Shown: positions 37,079 through 48,599 of the stretch, in pieces
Position numbering within the stretch: the stretch's first letter is position 1
Layout: every line of letters starts with the position of its first letter
Source of the DNA: Cryptomeria japonica
Taxonomy: Eukaryota > Streptophyta > Pinopsida > Cupressales > Cupressaceae
NCBI RefSeq assembly: GCF_030272615.1
Contig: NC_081411.1
Location: 39,917,140-39,981,139, forward strand
DNA length: 64,000 nt
Direction: 5' to 3'
Translations under genes and position numbers: made by a program
The notes under the pieces: model-generated
The model's database searches: none
Seen by the model: only the letters and a program-made list of their open reading frames with translations
What the model was told of the DNA's origin: nothing

Positions 37079-38330
37079 GCATAATATAGCAAATCAATAT
37101 AATAGGCTATTATAAAGAATATATACAAAAATATGAAAGAACATTAAATTACCATTACAAACCCATAAACCATTAAATAGTGAAAATAGATATAAATTTG
37201 TAAATGTCTCCCTATAAACACCACAACCATAACCAAAACAAAAAAAATTCTTACCCGCAAAAACTTAGCTGGTGAGTTGCAAGTCTACAACATCTCTCAG
37301 ATGATCAAACCGTTTCTTAATTTTGTTCTTTTGGTTAGTCAATGGATTTAGTTGCATGTTCAAGTTTACTATTTGAAGCCTTTTGTTTCCCTATATTTGA
37401 GACATAATAAAATTCTTGTGAGTAGGAAATTGATTCAGGAGTTATGTGTGAAGAATTTGGCAAAGTAAATGATGACAATCAAACTCCAATTTTATCTGTC
37501 TTGATTAAAGACTTTTATCCTGATGGCATTAAACTAAAGTTCTTTCTCTGTTTTTTGGTGATCTCTAGAGCAGAGGTTGATTTGCATCGACCTGGGATAC
37601 ATTTAACTTGTGTTGTATCTGCGGAAATATGTATCCTAGGATGATGTAATGCAACCTCTGCTCCACCAATACCAGATAGAAGAGAAAGTACTTTAATTTA
37701 AAGCCATCACAATAAAATGCTTTCAAGACATATATTAGGTATAAAAGGAAGCCTACCCTACCATTTGAAGGGGTTTACCTACAATTCAAGTGATCTCTTA
37801 ATTACAAAATCAGTTCAATTCCAAGTGAACGTGCAATCAAGCATTCATCAAGAATTGAAGGAGAAATCAAGTTAATAAAGATATTTAATAAAGATATCAT
37901 CTTTTAAATTAAGAAATGGGCAGGAGATTAAGAATACAAACCTTCCATATTGCACACTTCAAGGTATACTAAAATCAGTTTAAAGTGCATTCATTTAGGG
38001 ACCTTTCATAAAATATTCTCAACTTACATATCATAAAAGGATCTGCTCCACCAATACTAGATAGAAGAGAAAGTACTTTAATGTAAAGCCATCGGGATAA
38101 AATGCTTTCAAGACATATAAAATCAAGTGATCTCTTAGTTATAAAATCAATTCAATTCCAAGTAAACAGGCAATCAAGCATTGAAGGAGAATTCAAGTTG
38201 GTGTAGGTGAATTTGGAAGATAAAAGGACTCAATGAAGCCATTAAAGACTTTTGAAGGTCTTAGGAGTGAAGAGCCAATCAATTATGCACACAATGAAGC
38301 CATTAAAGACAATCACCATTAGCATAGATT
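37079..38330. repeat. CACTA interior with a direct duplication
   Basis: Segments 37658-37880 and 38043-38200 are diverged direct copies (ctgctccaccaatac, agaagagaaagtactttaat, aaaatgctttcaagacatat, gtgatctctta, attcaattccaagt). The second lacks about 45 bp. The open frame at 37444-37644 has mixed composition but no recognised domain. Confidence 0.7.
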
Positions 38331-38512
38331 GCAGGATATGCGCAAGATGTGTTTGAAATGGATTTAGAAACTTCCAACCAAATGTGATTAGTGAGTATAG
38401 ATGTTGTAGTGCAACTGCCCAGGTACACATGCATGCAAAATATGTAAGCTTAGATAAGGCACATGAACTATTTGACATAATGCCTCAAAGATCACCCAAT
38501 ATCCAATGACGG
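38331..38512 (+). pseudogene. PPR-protein gene fragment
   Basis: The plus strand reads AGYAQ then, after about 70 bp, VHMHAKYVSLDKAHELFDIM and PQRSPNIQ. This corresponds to the common plant PPR consensus in which a MYAKCGS-DKA-ELFD-MPQR segment follows a GYAQ segment. PPR proteins bind organellar RNA. The piece is under 60 residues, interrupted by stops and isolated inside the CACTA element, so it looks like captured cargo. Short length leaves some doubt. Confidence 0.6.
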
Positions 38513-38519
38513 TTGGGAG

Positions 38520-41400
38520 AAAGAAAACATCAATTTTTTGATAATCTTAAATATTTCTTTATTCATCACTATAAATCTATTATGAATATAGTCTCAATAT
38601 TGTAGAAATTTATTCTATTATGAATGCAATATTTAGGGATGTAATCTTTATATTTTTTTTTTAATTAGAAAAGGTCCTAATACAATCCCCAACTAATTAA
38701 TCTATAGAAAGATACCACTAAAGAAAGAAATTCAATCCTCACCACTATGGTCTTGAAGGCTTTTAAGAAACTTGGATTCCTATTTTGGCCCGCTTTTCCT
38801 TGACCCTATGTTAAGATAGTAAACTAGTTTGAGAGAATCTATTGAGTGGGAAATTGTGTATGGTTGCAATTATTTTCATGCATGGAAAGTGATTTAAAGT
38901 TTGGACCAATAGAGGATAAGTATTTCTTGAACCTTCAAGGACATGTGTAGAGCACCGCATGGATGTTTCTCCATTATTGAACTCTTTGAATATGTAAGTA
39001 AATTATTTTTGGTTGATGATACAGAAAGTGTGGTATTTATCTTTTCGATATGTTGTGGATAATATTAATCAAATATGGAATTTTTTTGATGCTATATACA
39101 CTATGTTTTGGATTAAATTTAGGTAAGCGAAGAGGTAATGGAAGAATAAAAGAGGTACACAAAGGAAGAAGAGTGAAATAGGTGGTTTGGGATGGAGGTT
39201 AACTCATCAACATGAATGAATGCCTCATCTACAGAAGTAAAAGGTACCTCTAATGGTTTCAAAATTTGTCAAAATAGTTATGATATACCAAATAATCAAG
39301 TGGAATATCCTTTAGGTAACTAATATTATCTTCAAACTATTTATTTTGATTTTCATCATATCCTTTCCATGTGCATTTCCCTTGGTTTTAGTCCCATTTT
39401 TTCTTTATTTTATATATATTCAAAACAAAATTTATAGATGCCTCTACTTGTCTCACCACTCATTAATTGTTTGGGATTTTCATTCCACTCACCAAGGTTG
39501 GCATCTATTCTAAGAATTTGTGTCATGGCCAAGCTAAATTATTATTCTCTCCATCTTGTTAATGACCATTTCATTAATGAATCCTTCCTCATAATTTTGG
39601 ATAAGTGAGACAATGTTAGCTCAAGGAATCTTTTCAATCCTCTTTCAAGATTCTTTCCCAAGTAATAATCTTGCATATTGGAAAATAAATTATGCTTCTA
39701 TTTTTCCAAGCTACTCTTCCTTATAATGTTTAGATTTATTCTAAAGTGCTCATTGTGACTCATGTTTACTACTCTACTTATTAGTCTCATTCCAATATCT
39801 CCTACAAAAATATGGAATGATTACATTTATATTTTATTTGTGTCTCCTAAATATCCACAAAATTTGGAACAATAATACAATTTTTCAATAATACTATGAG
39901 CATCACTTTGATGAAATGAGTACTAAGTGATCCATTCTTATGAGGGGTTCATAAGAACTACTCATGAGAATGGGTCATCTTGACTCTAAAACTATGCAAG
40001 TGAATCTTGATATAAATATCATAGTATGAAAGTCTTGTGAAAACACTCATTCTTCTAGCATTGAAAGTTGTAAGAGAGTTATTAAGGGGATTCTCGTGTG
40101 TATAGATTCAATGTATAAGTTCAAGACAGATTTTGAGGTGATATTTCTTTCCTTTTGGTACATCTATCTTTAACTTGGATGTTCTTTTGCCTTCATGGTA
40201 GGGAGTAAGTAATTTTTATGTGGGTTCCTTTTTTCATTCTTGGATTATTAAGGAAAACATAGTTTGTGAAGAGGAGGTTTTGCTTGTTATCTTATAAAAA
40301 AATTGGGTATTAGCTATTATAATAAATGATAGACAAAACAATGTCCTCTAAGGATGTTGAAAAGAAATATCTATATGATGGATTCTCTTCCCAATTTATC
40401 TTCAAAGTTATTTAGTAAATATTTGGGAAACCAAAATAGGGTATGTTGATTTGCAAAGGAAGAACTAAATCTCCCAAGCTTGTTCCAACAACCATAAAAT
40501 TTTATGATTGGGATGCAAGGGAGATTAGTGGATTTGATGGGTTGGATTTGGCTAGATTCACCTAAGACAATTGATGGTTTATTAGGCATTGTTGTCGTCG
40601 ATGCATTGTTAAGGTTATTATGGTTGATTATCAAAGCTAGTGGGATTCAAATATAGAGGCGTGTTTAAGATAATTCTTATCATTGGTTGGTTAATAAACA
40701 TATGGTTTCAAGATTGATGCACAAACATATTAGAAGGGCACTTTTATGATATATGTGAAATAATCACATTATTAAGAAAAATAGTAGGTAATCTATAGGC
40801 AAGAATACTCCATATATAAATATTCTATATGAGGGACATGACTAATTCCACAAACTATAAGATTGACTAGGCTTTTCTCATTAGTGGAATCATATAATAG
40901 CTAGTGTGTATTGTTGGCTAGATGCATGAATTTGTAGTTTCCATACAACTAAGAAATGATAATGTTTCTAAGTACAAACCAAGTGGGAACTATAGACCCA
41001 CTAATCTAATTTGTAACCACTCGCCATGACTATATTATGATAAATCTCTTATTGATAATAGAGAGTATCTAATGCATTTATTAAGACCCTGGTTATGGTC
41101 ATGGTAGACCACACAAAGAATGACTTCCATAGGAGGCTAAGAAGGTGATCCATGAACAAGAGTTTGTTTCATTCAATCCTTAACATTAACTATCATTAAG
41201 GTGGAGAAATTTTTGAGGTGAGAAATTTAGTGAAATATTACTTAATATTCTAACTGGAGATATTACATACTAATCATGAAGTGTGAGTTCATATGACTCA
41301 CTGATATATAATGATAAAGTATTACATAATTAAAATTGTAAAAAACACTACCTACTTGATATTAAATTTATTATTATTCTAATGTGCAAAGAATAAACAA
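38520..41400. other. CACTA interior, unassigned
   Basis: About 2.9 kb without a recognisable transposase or gene. Open frames are short. The minus-strand frame 40371-40634 (87 codons) has no domain I can name. Confidence 0.45.
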
Positions 41401-41402
41401 GA

Positions 41403-41682
41403 TTATCTAGGAATTAAATCTATTACAGTTTCATCATTAATAGATGGATGGATTGAATGAGTGATCGGTGAAATAGTTGAATTTGTGCTTATAATTCTAG
41501 AGATGGGAGAGTTTAAAAGCATTGCATGTACATCGATCATTGACGGCCGAATTAATGCATCTACTTGTGCACATAAAAGGCCCACATGAATGCATCTTAA
41601 AACTTACTCATTGGATATGCTTTCTACTATTGCTTTGTCAATCACATCCACAATATTTCCTCTCGCAAAAGATTTCCATACC
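41403..41682 (-). pseudogene. Receptor-like kinase gene fragment (C-terminal kinase lobe)
   Basis: The minus strand reads VWKSFARGNIVDVIDKAIVE, SISNE, then VLRCIHVGLLCAQVDALIRP and SMIDVHAMLLNSP. This is the end of a Ser/Thr kinase domain (subdomain XI, with GLLC-Q and the invariant Arg of RPSM), as in cysteine-rich or S-domain receptor-like kinases. One stop interrupts it. A tttag acceptor-like site precedes VWKSF at the position of a common intron in these genes, so the copy seems genomic. Isolated within the CACTA element and therefore probably captured. Confidence 0.75.
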
Positions 41683-41759
41683 TAAACAAGAATGACTAAT
41701 ACTCATCTTGATGAGATAAATAATATAATGTACCTCTCTATCTGGATTCTTTGTATTAC

Positions 41760-42442
41760 ACGGGGAGAAATGGGGGTGATGGGGGAGGAGATTACAATCT
41801 TGTATTAGGATGTAGATTTATTTTCCGACCATATTAATGTAACGAAAATGAACTGAAAATTATCTTGATTAATCTGTTCTAATACCCTAACTAGCAAGGA
41901 ATTTTGTTGATACAACTGTAGCACAAGTTCAAGAAAATTTCACCGCCAAAATACCAGTCCTCAAGAGCGCTCGCATCCATAAATCTTTCTCAAAGATGAC
42001 TTCTTCCTCTGCCCGTAGCTCTTATTGCTATTGATGGAGGCCCAAGCATCGCCATTTACACAACCCATTTTGGGCTCCCTTGCGGTCATCCTCACTAGTT
42101 ATGTGCCAGCCCTTGGCACTTTGTGCCCATGGCACTTCATTCCCCCATTCCCCGCTGCGGCCGTGTTTGTCACCAATGATTGCTACAGAGGCGAGACGAA
42201 TGAGATAGGCGGGATTTTGTAAAGAGGTGGGATTTTGGTCTTTTCTTTTTTTTTAAGTAATGCATGCATTCGTCGAAATTCCGATGAACACGGGCACTTT
42301 TTCAAAAAAACCCTAATGTCATTGGATTATCATCGGAATTCCGATGAAATCGGGCATTTTAAAAAAAAAAAATCAGGTTTGATCACAAAATACCTTCTCC
42401 ATTGGAAACCTCCGTCAGAATTATAGGCTAAATGTATTAGTG
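41760..42442. other. CACTA right end
   Basis: A GC-richer block at 41930-42220 of unknown origin (open for 65 codons at 42025-42222) is followed by subterminal motifs near 42270 and 42331 and the right terminus. Confidence 0.5.
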
Positions 42443-42878
42443 TGAAAATTAAAATTGGTCCAAGATTGGACAGTCTTATTACTCAGTGGGTTGAGCTATC
42501 AAAGGCATCAATTCAAGGAGAACGATCACCAGAGCAGAAGATGCACTATATGACCGACATGATCCAGCAAACAAAGACTATCCTTTTTGACAATAAAAAA
42601 TTCATGCAGAGCTTAAATCTACTTTTGGTTGACATTTTTCAACTTATAAGCAACCGGTTACAAGATATGAGGTAGCATTTTTTTATTCTTTTCTTTTTGA
42701 CGTCCTTTGTCATTGATGTCAAAGGTGGAGTAGTAGTATGGAGAAAAATAATTGCACAAAGCAAATCACTTTCTCAGTGGGAGCACACATTTTTTGGATC
42801 AGATCTTGGAATTCACTTTTGGATAACAGTTTTTGAATTTTTCTCATGAGTGTTGCCATCAATGCCAAAGGGGGAGTT

Positions 42879-43688
42879 TGTTGGAACTCTACACTCTAAT
42901 GAGAATATGGTTGATGTTGTCATTGATGGTAACCAACCGATATCTGGATTCTACATGCACCGGCATCACAGACATAATCACTGACAGGCACTGGCACCGA
43001 AAAGCATATTCATCGGCATCCAGATTACATCGACAATGAAGCATACGGGCACCCAGGTTGACATGTGACAAGTTTTGTTAATGTGAATTATATTGTAAAT
43101 ATAATTATCTGTTGTAAAGTTGACTTGGTATATTGTAAAGACTCGTATATGTATGAGATCTTATAGGTCATTTTGATGTGGTAGGCATGGTTGAATGTAA
43201 TAGGAAATTATTGTATAAGGTGATATAGTGGACAACGAAGATTTTGGTTATGGTATATGACTGAGCTTAAACCGATACTGAACTAGGCATTAGAGATGCT
43301 ATTTTGAGTAGTACATTATATTGGATTTAACTATCCATATTGTAGTCAGTGAGACTCTTCATTGAGTAGTGTGCTCTAGGCTATTGGCCTCCCTCCATGT
43401 GCAAGCCCCTATTGTAAGTAATATTTACTCATATTGGCCAGTGAGTAAATATTGTGGGTCACAAATCCCACCAAAGTTTTTCCCACACTGGGTTTCCTCA
43501 TTAAAATATCTTGTGTTATGGTGTGCACTTATTCTATCTCTGCTATTTCTATTTACTACATTGTTTCTTATTTACTAGTACATTGATTTGGGTTGCAAAG
43601 TTATAAATAAGTTTAAATATTTCATACACCAGTTAGACACTGATTCATCCCCCTCTCAGTCTCTCTAGGACTGTCATTGCATCTAACA
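42879..43688 (+). repeat. 3' LTR of the Copia-like element
   Basis: Starts TGTTGG directly after the polypurine tract and ends ctaaca. Shares with 32040-33093 and 43967-45229 the blocks around tgctattttgagtagtacat, tgtagtcagtg-gactc and the pyrimidine-rich end. Confidence 0.75.
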
Positions 43689-43966
43689 AACTAAAAAACA
43701 AGTAGTTCTGCATAAATGTCTAACTAATAAGAGATTTATAAGTACTCACACAAGTGACATCCATGGTTATAAGGTACAAGTTGCATGGAATGTTGCCATC
43801 TTGGTCAAAATACAACACTATCATTTTATGCACGAGGCTATAGCATGGCTAAAATTTGGTTGAAAAAGAATTTAATAGATTCCATGATAAAATAGATTGC
43901 CTGCAACATAGCATGGATTATTGATAGACTTCCATACTATTGGCATTATGGATGAATTGATTATGT

Positions 43967-45229
43967 GTGGCAATAATGTTTTGTCATTAATGTCAACACT
44001 AGCTATTAGTGGCAAATAGATTTACATTGGCTGATATGGATGGTTACTGGCAGACATGTTACCGGTATAAGATATAGTGTTACCAGTAGAAGATATTATC
44101 TAGTTGGCACTTCGGGCATGATTGGATCAGTGAAGTATATTGGATTTCATGTGTTATATGCTCCATAAGCATGTTTTGGTTAGTTGGTATTGGCTTGGTA
44201 ATTGGAGATTATCATACACACTGGTAAACCCTTACCGGTACTAGTTTAAGGCTTTATCGGCATAGCTTTCAATGATGAATTATGACAGGATGCATAAGTG
44301 GTGTTGGTGCAGCTTCTTGATGTTGCTAAAGATGTTTGTTGATTGTGTTTTAATTGCTAGAAGATGTTGCTTTGGCATGGTGGACCCAAAATAGATCTAG
44401 TACCTATCTAGGTTATGGACCGATATCATGTTAGCGTTACTCTACACGTTACTTGGATGTTTCGAGATGGTTTATGGATTTTCTATTATTGTTTTGGTCT
44501 TAAGCCGACATGGCATATCATTGTAAAAAGGAATTATGTAATGATCTTATTGTAATATCTTTAGGTGGTCGACCTAATTGGTTTAGGCCTTAGGGTTTGT
44601 ATAAATAAGAGGTAGAACACTTTGTAAAGTATCATGGTTATTGGAAAGGTCATGGTCAAGGACTTTAATGTGCAAATATTGTAATATCACTGAGGCAAAG
44701 GAGTTGGTTGATCATTGTTGATCGAATTGGATTCAGAAGAGGATTTAGTCCTCCGACATTGAGCTTAACCGAGACTGTAATCAAGCATAGTAGATGCTAT
44801 CTCTAGTAGTTCACTCTATTGAATTGTTGTCTATTTATCTTGAGAAGGTTGTAGCCTCTTTGTAGTCAGTGAGACTCTTTTGTAATGAGCAGTATGCTCT
44901 AGGCAGTGTGCCTTCCTGCAAGTGTAGGCCCCTCATTGGAACACATACTTTCTACATAAGTATCATCTAACTGTGGGTAGCTTTCCCACCGTGGTTTTTC
45001 TTTCTTCGGGTTTTCCACGTACAAATCATGGTGTTGTGTGGTATGGTTTCTTTACATTGATTATTTGGTTAATTGCTAAGTTGTATTGTTATCGATATCT
45101 ATTCCTACCAACATCTATTTGTGCTTTACCGGTACTTGATCTGTTTAAGGTTATATTGTGGATTAAAAGTTATAATCTATTAAGAACTGGTTCACCCCCC
45201 CTCTCAGTTGTTCACCAGTTATCCTAACA
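43967..45229 (+). mobile_element. Solo LTR, related Copia-like family
   Basis: About 1.26 kb with the same plan as the two LTRs above: ttttgtcattaatgtcaaca near the start, tgtagtcagtgagactcttt and cccaccgtggtttttc in the middle, and ttcaccccccctctcagttg then taaca at the end. No internal region follows on either side. A target duplication is not clear. Fossil. Confidence 0.65.
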
Positions 45230-46364
45230 CATACATCTCCTTTCCCTTTTTAACCTCCATTTTGGCTAGTTTCAGCTTCAACTACTGTGCTCTGCCTCCT
45301 CTCTAAAAAGTACTCATCTTCTTCACATCTAACTCTTGAATATCCAAGTATGAAAAAATCTCTTTATATTATTAATTGTCGCCCCCAACCTATTGTGTTT
45401 TACCCTCACTCATTGCATGCATTTATTTTGATTTGAATTGACCCAAAATTAGAAAATGTGACATAAAATTCATACCTGAGACTACTTATCTAGAGGACAT
45501 TTGCAATTGGTGGTTGATCACATTTTTCAATGTACCATATAAAATCATTATTGAGGCCTTGGATTTGAAAATTCAACATCTAATCCCACAAATTTTCTAT
45601 CCTAAATTTACCGGGTTTATCAAATCATGGTTTATTCTAGATAATATTATTTTTGTTTAGCAAGGCAGGGAATGGTCTTGTTGTTCTTGATTGCAACCCC
45701 TTTTTTTAAAGATTGAATTTTCCAACTTCTATGACCATATTGAATGACCTTTTATTCTAGCTATGATGGGTGCACTTCGTTCCCCCCCCCCCCCCCCCCC
45801 TCCCGCTTACTCAATCAATTAAGATATCATTTTGAGATGCCTTTGTGTGTATCACCACTAAAGGTTACTGATATCATGCCTTTGGACTTCACTCTTCCAT
45901 TTTCTACGGTTGTCCTCTTGCTCCCTCTTTATATGTTCAAGTAGTTGAAGGGTTTGGGTATCTTCTAGTTAACATCAAAATTTGAAAATTTAAAATATAT
46001 CAAACTGTGAACTAGGTTCATGCAAAAAATGGTCATATGACACAAAATGATGCTTAGGACTTGCTCAGAAAATTCTTTCCCTCATTTCTTTGTAATTTTT
46101 AAAACTCATCCATTTTTCACATTTTGACTGACATATTTATGATTGACGACAATGTAGGTTAGGAATGACAACCTTGGATCACATGCTCACTCATTTTGCA
46201 GAGATACATATTTGAGCCTTCATACAACATTGAGACCAATTTGAAGTTCAAATTTTGGGTATTATAAATATGGGACAACAATTATCAACTGTAAAATGAA
46301 ATCCATTCAAAATATCTTTCCAAATCTCTTTTAAAAAAGTAATTTAGTAAGACTTCAAATTTGT
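45230..46364. other. Intergenic DNA with a poly-C run
   Basis: No coding region recognised. A run of about 18-20 C lies near 45781-45800. Confidence 0.5.
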
Positions 46365-46783
46365 GAATCAATAACGTTTAATATAAAGGGTATTTTTATC
46401 GTGAAATTATTATTTTTAAATAGCATACAAGTGTATAATATTTGCACAATTTCAAGAAAAAATTAAATGTAAAATAATTACAAAAGAATGATTTTTTTAA
46501 AAAAAAATCCATATAGAATTTATATAAAATTAAGTGTGAATACTAAAATAAAATAAAATTTTCATGAAAATGAAAATTTATATATCTATATAATAAATAA
46601 AAAATTTCTTAACATTTAAAAAAAGATGTACTTAAGATATCCATGCAAATTATATTAATTATTTTAACTACTACACTCAAATAAGAACTAGCATCTAATA
46701 TAATGTGAAGTCTAATCTAAATAACTCACACATTAATTATAACAATTAACCAGAATAATAATTATTCAAATTTTAGTATCTGT

Positions 46784-47423
46784 TAAATAAAATTCACTTT
46801 GTTGTCAATTTCTCACAATAATAATGTGCTTTTTCATACCTACAAAGAACCTAACTTCAATTTAATTCTCTATGAATTTTACCCAACTTGTCCCACCAGA
46901 ATTTCTAGCTTCTTATATAATTGCAGCAACACTCATTTTTTAAATTTATATTAAATATCAATAAGAAATAATTATATGTTTAATATAACTATTCTTTGAT
47001 TTAACTTAATTTAATAATTATTTATAGATTTTAACCGATAAAACATAAAACAAGTGATTAAGATGGAACACAACTAGAAAGGGACACATCACTATAATAA
47101 AATTCACTTTGTTGTCAATTTTTCACGATAATAAATAATGATTTATTATGATGCGCCTTTCCATACCTACAAAGAACCTAACTTCAATTTAATTCTCTAT
47201 GAATTTTACCCAACTTGTCCAACCAAAATTTCTAACTTCTTCTTATATAATTGCACCAGCAATCATTTTTTAAAATTTATATTAAATATCAATAAGGAAT
47301 AATTATATGTTTAATATAACTATTCTTAGATTTAACTCAATTTAATAATTATTTATAGATTTTAACCAATAAAACATAAAACAAGTGATAAAGATAGAAC
47401 ACAACTAGAAAGGGACACATCAC
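46784..47423. repeat. Local tandem duplication in block A
   Basis: Two units of about 310 and 327 bp, each starting aataaaattcactttgttgt and ending agaaagggacacatcact. Block B has a single copy (54241-54600), so the duplication postdates the split of the blocks. Confidence 0.85.
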
Positions 47424-47526
47424 TAGGCTCCAAGATAATCACAAGAGGGTCTCATTCATCATTCACATTATAAACAATTTCCTCTTTTAAAGTTTATTCA
47501 CATACAGTCTTTTGAAACAAAGAACA

Positions 47527-47551
47527 ATGCCTGCAACTGGTGTAAAGGGAG
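47527..47551 (+). pseudogene. First exon of a decayed SDR paralogue, block A
   Basis: Encodes MPATGVKG, matching MPLTGVEG of the SDR gene at 2663. It is followed by gtacttgcc at the donor position and by intron-like sequence similar to the start of that gene's intron. It is one base shorter than the intact exon, so its phase differs. No catalytic exon (TGG-GIG, NNAG or YTASK motifs) follows within the block. Confidence 0.7.
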
Positions 47552-48530
47552 GTACTTGCCACTTTTTCTTGTTCTAATTCATTTTACTTGTATTTAAGAA
47601 ATCATTGATGGTGTCTATTGTTTATATCTAGATTCCCATGTCATCAATATTCAATATATAGCCTCATACAGTAGTCCACTTTGATTGTAGTTCATTGATC
47701 AGAAAAATAGGTACCTATATACATAAAATAATTCTTCTTTACATTGTTAAGAATTTCTTGAAATCATCATTCTTTGTTGGTAGGAGTTTTCTACATTCTA
47801 TGAAATAGTGATGAAAGATTTTGGTCTATGATGGATCTTAAAAAGTGATTCAAAATCTTGACTAAAAAGTATATACAGTTTAAATCAAAATCAGTAGAAC
47901 CAGAAATTTTTTTCAGAATTACAACAAGTTTATCGTTTTGACTGCCCTTCTGAACCTGCCAAGAAATGACAATTTCCTGATTAGAACTATTATCAACATT
48001 ATATCTTGATACGTAATCTTAGAAAACTTATTTTTAATTGTACTTAAATCTTTTTTTAATTTTAAATCATCAAAAAGCTTTTGAACATTGGATATGAATA
48101 CTCTCAATGTGTATTACGGCAGCATTAAAATCCAAGCTATTATTGTCCGTTGATGAATTGTAAATATAATCATAATAATAACCAGGGATTTAATATCTTT
48201 CAGCATAATCTTCAATGTTTCTACTTTATTGAGATGGTTGGAGTTCTGTAACTGCACCCAGATACTGATGTTTTTCAGTCTAAAATTACAGTCAATTCGT
48301 GCAAGATTTAAAACCAAGTAACGCGAACAAGGGAACTGATTTTTTTTAGGCTGAGATCATCAGCGTGTTTACTGGTACAACATCGCTTTCTTGGATTGCT
48401 CTGGTTTCCTAACCATTGTGATCTTATCTTTGAATTTAAAGCATTGACATTAATATGGTTGTGACAGTACCACATGGGATGTTATCAGGCAGCTATATTT
48501 TTTTGAACGATACAGATCGGAATTCAAATC

Positions 48531-48599
48531 ATGGAGGTGACTCCTCCGACAAGAGTAAAATGTCTATTTCTTGCAATGCTACACTTCCAATTGAATTAG
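48531..48599 (+). other. 22-codon open frame shared by both blocks, block A copy
   Basis: Reads MEVTPPTRVKCLFLAMLHFQ then LN and TAG, with TAG directly before gtatgtg. The block B counterpart at 55553-55621 is also open over all 22 codons. It could be a small upstream frame, a first exon ending at the gtatgtg donor, or chance. Confidence 0.25.

Larger units (their letters stand above)
34496..42442 (+). mobile_element. Non-autonomous (Pack-type) CACTA/EnSpm DNA transposon carrying a DRM inverted repeat
   Basis: Termini are CACTAGTACATTT at the left and, on the minus strand, CACTAATACATTT at the right (12 of 13 identical). The element is flanked by a 3-bp target duplication, TGA, at 34493-34495 and 42443-42445. 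Both features define CACTA elements. Subterminal palindromic motifs of the form TCGGAATTCCGA recur at both ends, as TNPA-type binding sites do in this superfamily. Length is 7947 bp. No transposase (TNPD/TNP2) is recognised, so it would need an autonomous partner. Cargo: an inverted repeat of about 2.25 kb with DRM methyltransferase gene pieces, a PPR gene scrap and a receptor-like kinase scrap. It inserted into an older Copia-like element. Confidence 0.9.
32040..43688 (+). mobile_element. Old Copia-like LTR element, split by a CACTA transposon
   Basis: 5' LTR at about 32040-33093, internal region 33094-34495 and 42443-42878, 3' LTR at 42879-43688. The CACTA element 34496-42442 sits inside the internal region. 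A polypurine tract (AAAGGGGGAG at about 42868-42876) directly precedes the 3' LTR, which starts TGTTGG. The LTRs share the same plan and several blocks (ttttgagtagtacatt, tgctctaggct-like) but are strongly diverged and of unequal length, so the element is old, or the two LTRs come from related elements. No clear target duplication. The internal part has no reverse transcriptase; it is a broken fossil. Confidence 0.65.

Noticed and set aside
45781-45800. Poly-C run as a functional element
   Set aside because: A homopolymer; may be real or a sequencing artefact, with no context to support a role.
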